From Actinomycetota bacterium (lineage in GTDB: Bacteria > Actinomycetota > Acidimicrobiia > Spongiisociales > UBA5794): a stretch of DNA of 7,519 nt. Each line of letters opens with the position of its first letter. Positions within the stretch are counted from its first letter, which is position 1. The stretch covers positions 1-7,519 of the forward strand of contig QMQC01000076.1 of the NCBI GenBank assembly GCA_003648875.1. The letters run 5' to 3'. This document shows positions 1 to 6,006 of this stretch, in pieces. The notes beneath the pieces are model-generated. The model was not told the origin of the DNA, ran no database searches, and saw nothing but the letters and a program-made list of their open reading frames with translations. A program made the position numbers and the translations under genes.

Positions 1-38
1 ACGACAACACCAAGCACGAGGGGTATCAGCTTTCGCAT
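1..38 (-). CDS. 5' end of a truncated gene with a hydrophobic N-terminus
   Basis: Reading the minus strand from the ATG at 38-36 gives twelve complete codons, MRKLIPLVLGVV, before the window ends. The first two bases of the next codon are GT, so residue 13 is Val. A short basic start followed by a hydrophobic run is what a signal peptide or first membrane segment looks like, so a secreted or membrane protein is likely, but nothing more can be said of its function. The start is supported by a TAGAAT hexamer placed 7 nt before the ATG, the same arrangement seen at other gene starts in this window. It is divergent from the YihY-family gene, with 56 bp between the two starts. Only 38 bases are visible, so the call rests on the promoter position and the residue pattern. 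Confidence 0.5.
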   Translation of the reverse strand, partial: MRKLIPLVLGVV

Positions 39-45
39 CGCAGCG

Positions 46-51
46 ATTCTA
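46..51 (-). promoter_or_regulatory. -10 box of a leaderless promoter for the left-edge gene
   Basis: On the minus strand the hexamer is TAGAAT, a good match to the actinobacterial sigma-70-type -10 consensus TANNNT. Seven bases separate it from the ATG at 38, which would put the transcription start at or next to the A of the start codon. No Shine-Dalgarno sequence is present in between, and no convincing -35 box is seen. Confidence 0.5.
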
Positions 52-81
52 GGAATGGCACCTTGGTAGTCCTTATACCCG

Positions 82-87
82 TAGTCT
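82..87 (+). promoter_or_regulatory. -10 box of a leaderless promoter for the YihY-family gene
   Basis: TAGTCT lies 7 nt before the ATG at 95, so transcription would begin at about the start codon. There is no Shine-Dalgarno sequence upstream of that ATG. A TTGGTA at 63-68 is too close (13-bp spacer) to be a normal -35 box. The promoter shares its short intergenic region with the divergent TAGAAT at 46-51. Confidence 0.5.
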
Positions 88-94
88 CGGACCA

Positions 95-934
95 ATGCGA
101 TCCATCATCAAGTTCGTCCATGCGTGGTACTCCGACGCTGCTGGTGCGCTCCGGCGGGCAGACCCGCTTCTCATGGGCGCAGCGTTCGCTTACAACTCTC
201 TCTTTGCGATCGTTCCCCTCGCTCTCGCATTTGTGTCGATGTTGACGTTGCTCGACACCACCCAGGACGTACTAGACGACACGTATCGTTTCATCAACGA
301 GACGCTGCCGACTGACATCGCGAATTTCCTGGTCCAGATTCTGAGCGAGTCCGTTGAAGCCGTGGAGGACAACAGGCTCGTCATCATCATCGTGACCCTT
401 CTTGTTGCGCTGTGGTCCGGTTCGCGGGCGGTCTACACGGTACAGAAGGCGCTACGACTCGTTGAGGATTCCGACGTCGAGGTCGGATATGTGCGCATGA
501 GGGCAACGGGCATCCTGGTCACTGTTGGGGGTGGCGTTGGAGTCCTTGCGGCCTACACGTTGCTTGCTGTGGGCCGAGGCCTGACAGGTCGAATCGCGTC
601 GATGCTCCCCTGGGGTCTTCCCATCGGGGAATGGGTCTTCGTTGGAATTGCTGTCATGTGGATCTTCCTGCTGTTGTTCGCCGTCTACCGATGGGGTGCG
701 CCTCAGCCGATACGCCGACCCGCGGCGACATCGGCACTGGTGACCACTGTGTTGGCTGTCGGTACCTGGGCTGCCTTCAGTCTCGTGCCTTCCGGTGCTG
801 CAGCGTCCGTAGCGGTATTTGGGACGATCGGATTGATTCTCTTGTGGTTGTACGGGGTCGGAGTCGTCGTCGTGGCGGGGCCGATCGGCGTTGGATCATT
901 GCTACGGGTTCTGGAGGAGAAGTCGTACCGGTAG
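95..934 (+). CDS. YihY/BrkB-family inner-membrane protein
   Basis: This 279-residue protein is a polytopic membrane protein of the YihY/virulence-factor-BrkB family (UPF0761 type), whose biochemical role is not established. About six hydrophobic segments are visible, near residues 30-52, 94-110, 136-158, 180-200, 212-231 and 240-262. Family-like features are the first segment with AAFAYNSLFAIVPL (29-42), LWSGSRAV (106-113), the polar-to-membrane turn YRWGAPQPIRRP (198-209) and FGTIGLILLWLY (242-253). The length is normal for the family and the frame is intact. The ATG at 95 was chosen because a TANNNT hexamer sits 7 nt upstream and translation from it gives the expected short cytoplasmic N-terminus. 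The gene ends 10 bp before the ABC exporter pair on the same strand, so read-through into those genes is likely. A functional tie to export is only suggested by position. Confidence 0.88.
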   Translation: MRSIIKFVHAWYSDAAGALRRADPLLMGAAFAYNSLFAIVPLALAFVSMLTLLDTTQDVLDDTYRFINETLPTDIANFLVQILSESVEAVEDNRLVIIIVTLLVALWSGSRAVYTVQKALRLVEDSDVEVGYVRMRATGILVTVGGGVGVLAAYTLLAVGRGLTGRIASMLPWGLPIGEWVFVGIAVMWIFLLLFAVYRWGAPQPIRRPAATSALVTTVLAVGTWAAFSLVPSGAAASVAVFGTIGLILLWLYGVGVVVVAGPIGVGSLLRVLEEKSYR

Positions 935-937
935 CCT
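932..937 (+). promoter_or_regulatory. Candidate internal leaderless -10 box overlapping the yihY-family stop codon
   Basis: TAGCCT lies 7 nt before the ATG at 945, and its first three bases are the TAG stop codon of the preceding gene. The spacing equals that of the promoter at 82-87. A purine-rich GGAGGAG lies further upstream at 913-919, about 25 nt from the ATG and too far to serve as its ribosome site. This could give the ABC genes a promoter of their own. Because TAG is a stop codon anyway, part of the match comes for free. Confidence 0.38.
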
Positions 938-944
938 GAGAGCA

Positions 945-2702
945 ATGTCGGAACGCCAATCGCGCCTCGGGGATCTCAACGTAGGAATCGCCCTCTTGTG
1001 GCGCGTCCTTGTCAGGTATCGCCGTATCGCAGCGGTGTCGATCGGCGGTGCGCTGATCTGGATGTCAATGGTCGTTTGGGTCCCCTATCTCGTCGGTCGG
1101 GTGATCGATGCCGTTGTCTCGGGGTCGGGGATGTCGAACGTGTGGCCATTGCTCGGCCTGATCATCGTCGCGGGCGCGATCCAGGCGATTGGCATCTCCC
1201 TGCGTCGCTATTACGGTTTCAAGGTTTCGTACCGTGCCGAGGCCGACCTTCGCAACGAAATATTCACCCACATCCAACGCATGGCTTTCTCGTTCCACGA
1301 CGTCACGTCAACAGGTGAACTCATGGCCCGTGCTTCATCGGACCTGAGCCAACTCAGGTTGATTCTGGCGATGGCCCCGATCACCCTGGCCAACCTGGTC
1401 ATGTTCTTCGTGGTCACCGTGGTGCTTGTGATAATCGACCCCGTCCTCGGTCTCACTGCGGCGCTGATGGTCCCTGCACTTCTCCTCACCTCCGGCCGCT
1501 TCGCAAGCAGGGTGGTCGGATTCTCGTTCGATCTTCAGCAGCGACTCTCCGAGCTCTCCCATGTCGTGGAGGAGACGGTTTCTGGGATCGAGGTCGTGAA
1601 GAGTTACGGACAACAGGCCCAACAACAGAAACGGCTCGATGACAAGGCCGAGACGATCTATGACGCTGCGATGGGCATGGCTAAACAGAGGGCCATCTAC
1701 AGACCGCTGTTCGAGATCATCCCGGCCCTGGGAACAGTTGCCGTCCTCCTCATAGGTGGCATTCGAGTTGTGGACGGTGCGATGACCTTCGGCGAGTTTG
1801 TCTCCTTCACGCAGTACCTCGCAACGATGGTTCTGCCGCTCATGATCACTGGATGGTTCTTTGCGAACCTCCCGAGGTCAGCCGCCGCTGCTTCGCGCAT
1901 CGACGCGCTGCTTGCGACTGCACCAGAGATCTCCGAGCCACGGCGCCCTGAGCATCTCAAGCCCGGCCAGGGGGAGGTCAGGTTCAACTCGGTTTCATTT
2001 GCATATCCCGATGGTGCGAGCGTCCTCAAAGATGTGAACCTTGTTATTCCCGGAGGAACCTCGGTTGGCCTGGTGGGTGCAACCGGCTCCGGCAAGTCGA
2101 CAATTGCGCACCTAATCCCGCGGTTCTACGACGTTGTGCAAGGGTCGATCACTATCGATGGAGTCGATGTCCGCGAACTCCGCCTCGATGAGCTCCGGAG
2201 CGAGGTAGCGGTGGTGTTCCAGGAGTCCTATCTATTCTCGGCATCGATCGAGGAGAACATCAGGGTTGGCGATCCCATGGCTTCAGATGACCGTGTGCGA
2301 TCGGCTGCCCGTCTCGCAAAGGCCCACGAGTTCATCTGCGAATTCGCTGACGGCTACGCGACGGTGGTCGGAGAGCGGGGATCGACGCTGTCCGGGGGCC
2401 AACGCCAGCGCGTGAGCCTGGCTCGGGGCGTTGTCCGTGATCCGAGAGTCCTCATTCTCGACGACGCGACTTCCTCGGTTGACGCGATTGTCGAGGCAGA
2501 GATACAAGAGGCGTTGAAGCAGGTGATGGCTGGTCGCACGACGGTGATCATCGCCCACAGGACGTCGACGCTTGCGCTTGTGGACAACGTGGTGTTCATC
2601 GAGGATGGCCGCGTGGTCGCGTTCGGGTCCCATGATGAGCTTCTCGAGACCGTTCCCCGCTATTCAGAGGTGCTTGCGGCCGATATGGGGGCGATCGCAT
2701 GA
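945..2702 (+). CDS. ABC exporter half-transporter, degenerate-site subunit
   Basis: This 585-residue protein is a type IV ABC exporter half-transporter with an N-terminal membrane domain of about six segments (residues 28-306) and a C-terminal ATPase domain (343-580). Visible motifs are A-loop Tyr354, Walker A GATGSGKST (378-386), Q-loop Gln426, signature LSGGQ (482-486), Walker B LILDD (503-507), D-loop SSVD (510-513) and switch His538. Asp507 stands where the catalytic Glu is expected, which is typical of the non-hydrolysing site in heterodimeric exporters such as TM287/288 and BmrCD. Its intact LSGGQ would complete the active site of the partner. The frame stays open upstream to a TTG at 891, but that start would overlap the previous gene by 44 bp. 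The ATG at 945 gives a normal N-terminus and has a TANNNT hexamer in front. The stop overlaps the start of the next gene (ATGA), so the two are translationally coupled. The substrate, perhaps a lipid, peptide or drug, is unknown. Confidence 0.93.
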   Translation: MSERQSRLGDLNVGIALLWRVLVRYRRIAAVSIGGALIWMSMVVWVPYLVGRVIDAVVSGSGMSNVWPLLGLIIVAGAIQAIGISLRRYYGFKVSYRAEADLRNEIFTHIQRMAFSFHDVTSTGELMARASSDLSQLRLILAMAPITLANLVMFFVVTVVLVIIDPVLGLTAALMVPALLLTSGRFASRVVGFSFDLQQRLSELSHVVEETVSGIEVVKSYGQQAQQQKRLDDKAETIYDAAMGMAKQRAIYRPLFEIIPALGTVAVLLIGGIRVVDGAMTFGEFVSFTQYLATMVLPLMITGWFFANLPRSAAAASRIDALLATAPEISEPRRPEHLKPGQGEVRFNSVSFAYPDGASVLKDVNLVIPGGTSVGLVGATGSGKSTIAHLIPRFYDVVQGSITIDGVDVRELRLDELRSEVAVVFQESYLFSASIEENIRVGDPMASDDRVRSAARLAKAHEFICEFADGYATVVGERGSTLSGGQRQRVSLARGVVRDPRVLILDDATSSVDAIVEAEIQEALKQVMAGRTTVIIAHRTSTLALVDNVVFIEDGRVVAFGSHDELLETVPRYSEVLAADMGAIA

Positions 2703-4474
2703 AGTACATGTCCTCTGCCGGCGATTACAAGGTCGATCGACCCGGTCGTCTTGTGGGTCGCGCTGGGCGCATTGCGCCAGACCTCAAGTGGCCTTTCGTT
2801 GGGACGGTCGCGATCACTTTCGTTGCGACCATCGTGCGGCTCCTCGGTCCGCTGGTGATCAAGGGTGGGATCGACCAAGGTATCACAGAGGGCGACAGGC
2901 AGGTGATCGTCACGGCGGCCGCGATCTTCGTTGGCCTCCTGGTTGTCCAGTACTTCGCTGCGGCGATCTCACAATGGAGCGTTGCTGTCATCGGCGAGCG
3001 ATATCTGGTGCGTCTCAGATCAGTCGTGTTCTCGAGGCTCCTCCGGCTCGACATGGGTTTCTATTCCCGATCCAAGAGTGGCGTTCTTGTGTCACGCATG
3101 ACATCAGACATCGAGTCCCTTCAGGAGTTCGCATCGGAAGGCGCGGCCATGGCGTTGACCAACCTGCTCACGGTGATCGGTGTGGCGGTTGCTCTCGGTC
3201 TTGTCGACTGGCAGATGGCTCTTGCGGTCTTTGTTGTCGTTGGTGTGCTCCTTGGGGTCTCTGTGATCTTCCAACGCCAGGCGAGGAGAGCCTACGACCA
3301 GGTGCGCGAGCGCATCGGGCGTGTCCTTGCAACGCTTCAAGAGGGCATCACGGGCGTGCGAGTGGTGCAGGCGTTCACCCAGGAGGATGCACAGGCCTCG
3401 ACCTTCGGCCGAGTCAATGAACGATATTTTGATGCGAACATGGACGCAGCGAGGGCGATCTCATGGTACTTCCCTGTCGTTGCCCTGCTGAGGGTCGTCG
3501 CTCTTGCTGCGGTACTCGGTATCGGCGCAACGCGCGTCCTGGACGGTTCTCTCACCATCGGGACGCTGGTTGCCTTCTTGCTGTACCTCGATTGGTTCTT
3601 CCAGCCGATCATCAACCTGTCGAACGTGTACAACCTGCTTCAGTCCGCTCTCTCGGCGATGGCCAAGCTTTTCGAACTGATGGATGAACCTGTCGTCGTC
3701 GAAGACAGACCGGGTGCTCATGACCTCACGGAACCGGTAGCGGGAACCGTCGTGCTCGATGGCGTCTCATTCTCGTATGAGCCTGACACGCCTGTCCTCT
3801 TTGACGTTTCGGTGGCGGTGGATGCAGGAGAGCGAGTTGCGATCGTTGGGGAGACCGGATCAGGCAAGTCCACGATTGCAAAGCTCGTCATGAGGTTCTA
3901 TGACCCAACCGTCGGCACGATCTCGATCGATGGAACGGATCTTCGGGATCTCACCGAGCGCTCGCGCTCAGACACGCTTGCGCTGATTCCACAGGACGGG
4001 TTCCTCTTTTCAGGCACGTTGCGTGAGAACATCGCCTACGCGGATGTCTCTGCACCTGATGAGGCCGTGTGGAACGTCATGCGTGCCATGGGTATCGATG
4101 ATTGGGTTCGGTCTCTGCCCGAAGGCCTCGATACCGAGGTGCGAGAGCGTGGCGGGCGGTTCTCCGCAGGTGAACGGCAGCTCGTTGCCCTGGCGAGGGC
4201 TTTCCTGTCCGATCCGGCCATCATCGTCCTCGACGAGGCGACATCAAACCTCGATCCTGAGACGGAGATCCAGGTGGAGGGAGCCCTGCGGGTGCTGCTG
4301 TCCGGTCGCACCTCGGTCGTGATCGCTCACCGCCTCAGATCAGCGGAACGGGCTGACAGGGTCGTGATGGTTGATGCAGGGCGCGTCATCGCGGAGGGCA
4401 CCCATGACGAACTTGTCGAACGATCGGCCAAGTACCAAGAGCTTGTCGAGGTGTGGCGACGCGGGACCAAGTGA
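2699..4474 (+). CDS. ABC exporter half-transporter, catalytic-site subunit
   Basis: This 591-residue protein is the partner half-transporter. It has about six membrane segments (roughly 31-55, 68-92, 149-168, 171-190, 257-278, 286-306) followed by an ATPase domain (350-588). Motifs are A-loop Tyr360, Walker A GETGSGKST (384-392), Q-loop Gln432, signature FSAGE (488-492) in place of LSGGQ, Walker B IVLDE (509-513) with catalytic Glu513, D-loop SNLD (516-519) and switch His544. The deviant signature faces the degenerate Walker B of the upstream subunit, while the intact Walker B faces that subunit's LSGGQ, as expected for a heterodimer with one active ATP site. The start overlaps the preceding stop by four bases. 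A G-rich stretch at 2687-2691 lies 7 nt upstream as a weak ribosome site. A second ATG at 2708 would shorten the protein by three residues and cannot be excluded. The next gene begins 16 bp after the stop. Confidence 0.93.
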   Translation: MKYMSSAGDYKVDRPGRLVGRAGRIAPDLKWPFVGTVAITFVATIVRLLGPLVIKGGIDQGITEGDRQVIVTAAAIFVGLLVVQYFAAAISQWSVAVIGERYLVRLRSVVFSRLLRLDMGFYSRSKSGVLVSRMTSDIESLQEFASEGAAMALTNLLTVIGVAVALGLVDWQMALAVFVVVGVLLGVSVIFQRQARRAYDQVRERIGRVLATLQEGITGVRVVQAFTQEDAQASTFGRVNERYFDANMDAARAISWYFPVVALLRVVALAAVLGIGATRVLDGSLTIGTLVAFLLYLDWFFQPIINLSNVYNLLQSALSAMAKLFELMDEPVVVEDRPGAHDLTEPVAGTVVLDGVSFSYEPDTPVLFDVSVAVDAGERVAIVGETGSGKSTIAKLVMRFYDPTVGTISIDGTDLRDLTERSRSDTLALIPQDGFLFSGTLRENIAYADVSAPDEAVWNVMRAMGIDDWVRSLPEGLDTEVRERGGRFSAGERQLVALARAFLSDPAIIVLDEATSNLDPETEIQVEGALRVLLSGRTSVVIAHRLRSAERADRVVMVDAGRVIAEGTHDELVERSAKYQELVEVWRRGTK

Positions 4475-4478
4475 CCGA

Positions 4479-4484
4479 TAGCAT
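4479..4484 (+). promoter_or_regulatory. -10 box of a leaderless promoter for the flavin-binding protein
   Basis: TAGCAT lies 6 nt before the ATG at 4491, within the 16-bp gap after the ABC gene. No Shine-Dalgarno sequence precedes that ATG. The gene may therefore be transcribed on its own as well as by read-through from the exporter genes. No clear -35 box is visible at normal spacing. Confidence 0.5.
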
Positions 4485-4490
4485 GACACG

Positions 4491-5138
4491 ATGCAGAACC
4501 CATCTGACCGAGCAACAGTCAAGCATGTTCCTGAACGGGCATCGTACGACAGGGGAACGATCGACAGCATTCTCGACGAGGGATTGATCTGTCATGTGGC
4601 GTTTGAGACGGACACGGGTCCGGTGGCGATTCCGACGATCCACGCGCGCGTCGGAGACGTCCTTTATTTCCACGGATCCCACGCCAGTCGCATGATGCGA
4701 TCAACCGTCGGTTCTGACGTGTGCATCACGGTGACGATCGTCGATGGAATCGTGGCCGCCCGATCGGCCTTCCATCACTCGTTGAACTATCGCAGCGTGA
4801 TGGTGTTCGGGAGGCCACGGGTCGTCAGCGACCCCGATGAGCGTACGGCTGCTTTCGCCGCGATCACTAACCACGTGCTTCCCGGTCGCTGGGGCGAGGT
4901 CCGTCAGCCTGACGAGAAGGAAGACAAGGGCACGAAGCTCCTGGCGATCGTCATCGACGAAGCATCCGCAAAGACTCGCTCGGGTCCGCCGGTCGATGAC
5001 GAAGGGGACGTGGATCTCGGTATCTGGGCAGGAGAGATACCACTCACGATGCGAGCGGGTGTCCCGATCCCTGTGACAGGGCTCGAAGCTGGCTTGGAGC
5101 TACCCGACTCCGTTCGGCGTATCTCCTCCCGGTCGTAG
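4491..5138 (+). CDS. Pyridoxamine 5'-phosphate oxidase-like flavin-binding protein
   Basis: This 215-residue protein belongs to the split-barrel flavin-binding superfamily, most like the group related to nitroimidazole-resistance (NimA-type) proteins (Pfam Pyridox_ox_2 type). Characteristic stretches are VPERASYDR (13-21), ILDEGLICHVAF (27-38), GPVAIPTIHARVGDVLYFHGS (starting at 43, with the strand pair around Pro45-Gly63), SRM (66-68), HHSLNYRSVMVFGRP (95-109) and the C-terminal IWAGEIPL (178-185). Such proteins are soluble and usually bind FMN, or in actinobacteria sometimes F420 or haem. Cofactor and substrate cannot be decided from the sequence, and it should not be called a true PdxH. 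The start is the first ATG after the exporter gene and has a TANNNT hexamer 6 nt upstream. Its stop codon lies in a hairpin shared with the convergent oxidoreductase gene. Confidence 0.88.
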   Translation: MQNPSDRATVKHVPERASYDRGTIDSILDEGLICHVAFETDTGPVAIPTIHARVGDVLYFHGSHASRMMRSTVGSDVCITVTIVDGIVAARSAFHHSLNYRSVMVFGRPRVVSDPDERTAAFAAITNHVLPGRWGEVRQPDEKEDKGTKLLAIVIDEASAKTRSGPPVDDEGDVDLGIWAGEIPLTMRAGVPIPVTGLEAGLELPDSVRRISSRS

Positions 5139-5155
5139 TAGGCCTTCCTGCTACG
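5134..5155. terminator. Hairpin spanning the convergent stop codons
   Basis: The arms CGTAGTAGG (5134-5142) and CCTGCTACG (5147-5155) pair over nine positions with loop CCTT. In the plus-strand transcript the only non-Watson-Crick pair is a U-G wobble (5139/5150); in the minus-strand transcript the same position is a C-A mismatch. The stop codon of the flavin protein (5136-5138) and that of the oxidoreductase (5153-5151) pair with each other. The plus-strand downstream sequence is CCTTGTTCCTCC, only mildly T-rich, and there is no T-run on the minus side. It therefore resembles an actinobacterial U-poor terminator better than a classical one. Confidence 0.5.
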
Positions 5156-5930
5156 CCTTGTTCCTCCAGTCGAGGAGTTCCCTGACGGGTCCCATGTCAA
5201 AGTTGGGGCCGTTCAGGCCGATCGTGATCTCGTCTGCACCTGCGGCTGCGTACTCGTCTGCCTTGTCGATCATCTTCGGATCGATCCCGACTGAGCGCTC
5301 AACTTCTGACGGATTGCGGCCGCTCTTGGCACACCAATCGTCCAGCACGGATGACTTGTGGGTGAACATCTCAGGATCTCCGAATCCGTGCCATATGTCC
5401 GCGTACTCCGACACGATTCGAAGAGTCACCTTCTCGCCGCCACCACCGATCAGGATCGGTAGGTCTCCCTTGGGTTGTGGATCGAGTCTGGCGAGGCGGT
5501 CCTTGATGATGGGCATCGCGGCGTCGAGCGCACGGAGCCTCCCACCTGCTGTCCCGAACTCAAAGTCGTATTCGTCGTAGTCCTTCTCGAACCAGCCACT
5601 TCCGATTCCGAAGATGAGACGTCCACCCGAGATCACATCAACGGTACGAGCCATATCTGCAAGCAGCTGAGGGTTCCGATAGCTGTTGCAGGTCACGAGA
5701 GCCCCGATCTTGATGCTCTCGGTGGCTTCGGCCCAAGCGCCAAGCATCGTCCAACACTCGAAGTGCTTACCAACGTTGGCGTCCGGGTCGCCGCCATAGA
5801 GGGGGTAGAAATGGTCCCAGTTGTAGAGCACGTCTGCCCCGAGTTCCTCTGCCTCAGCTGCGGCACGTCTGATGTCTGCGTAGCCGGCATGCTGTGGGTG
5901 AAGCTGAACTGCGACGCGTACATTTGTCAT
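5151..5930 (-). CDS. LLM-class oxidoreductase, probably F420-dependent
   Basis: This 259-residue protein is a luciferase-like (TIM-barrel) oxidoreductase, and its pattern resembles the actinobacterial F420-dependent subfamily of the Rv1855c kind. Visible features are the N-terminal strand VRVAVQL (4-10), NWDHF (37-41), CWTMLGAWAEAT (59-70), IGALVTCNSYRNP (75-87), the hallmark DVISGGRLIFGIGSGWFEKD (98-117) and PILIGGGGEK (158-167), a loop that contacts cofactor phosphate in this family. The length is slightly short for the family but no part of the core is missing. The cofactor assignment (F420 rather than FMN) is inference from family resemblance, and the substrate is unknown. It is transcribed towards the flavin-binding protein gene, with 12 bp between the stops, and divergently from the Eis-like gene. 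Its start has a strong Shine-Dalgarno sequence. Confidence 0.9.
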   Translation of the reverse strand: MTNVRVAVQLHPQHAGYADIRRAAAEAEELGADVLYNWDHFYPLYGGDPDANVGKHFECWTMLGAWAEATESIKIGALVTCNSYRNPQLLADMARTVDVISGGRLIFGIGSGWFEKDYDEYDFEFGTAGGRLRALDAAMPIIKDRLARLDPQPKGDLPILIGGGGEKVTLRIVSEYADIWHGFGDPEMFTHKSSVLDDWCAKSGRNPSEVERSVGIDPKMIDKADEYAAAGADEITIGLNGPNFDMGPVRELLDWRNKA

Positions 5931-5936
5931 CTTGGA

Positions 5937-5942
5937 CTCCTC
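5937..5942 (-). promoter_or_regulatory. Shine-Dalgarno site of the LLM oxidoreductase
   Basis: On the minus strand GAGGAG lies 6 nt before the ATG at 5930. This fixes the start and shows that the mRNA has a leader, unlike the other transcript starts in the window that can be read. Confidence 0.8.
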
Positions 5943-5957
5943 GGATCGGGCTCCATG

Positions 5958-5963
5958 ACCCTA
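5958..5963 (-). promoter_or_regulatory. Possible -10 box for the LLM oxidoreductase
   Basis: The minus strand reads TAGGGT here, matching TANNNT. Transcription would start near 5950 and leave a leader of about 20 nt, enough to carry the GAGGAG ribosome site. No clear -35 box is seen, so this is only a candidate. Confidence 0.3.
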
Positions 5964-5994
5964 ACCGCAGCGGAATAGTCTCGACGACGACGAG

Positions 5995-6000
5995 TATCCT
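5995..6000 (+). promoter_or_regulatory. -10 box of a leaderless promoter for the Eis-like gene
   Basis: TATCCT ends 6 nt before the ATG at 6007, so the transcript would start at or beside the start codon. No Shine-Dalgarno sequence is present. A short GAC/CGA triplet run lies just before it at 5982-5992. The -35 region has no recognisable match. Confidence 0.5.
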
Positions 6001-6006
6001 GCTGCG

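Noticed and set aside
891..944. TTG start extending the first ABC protein by 18 residues
   Set aside because: It would overlap the YihY-family gene by 44 bp, adds non-family residues and has no ribosome site. The ATG at 945 fits better.
2572..3420. 282-codon plus-strand open frame across the ABC gene junction
   Set aside because: It overlaps both ABC genes in another frame, covers the conserved end of one and membrane domain of the other, and its Arg/Cys-rich translation is not protein-like.
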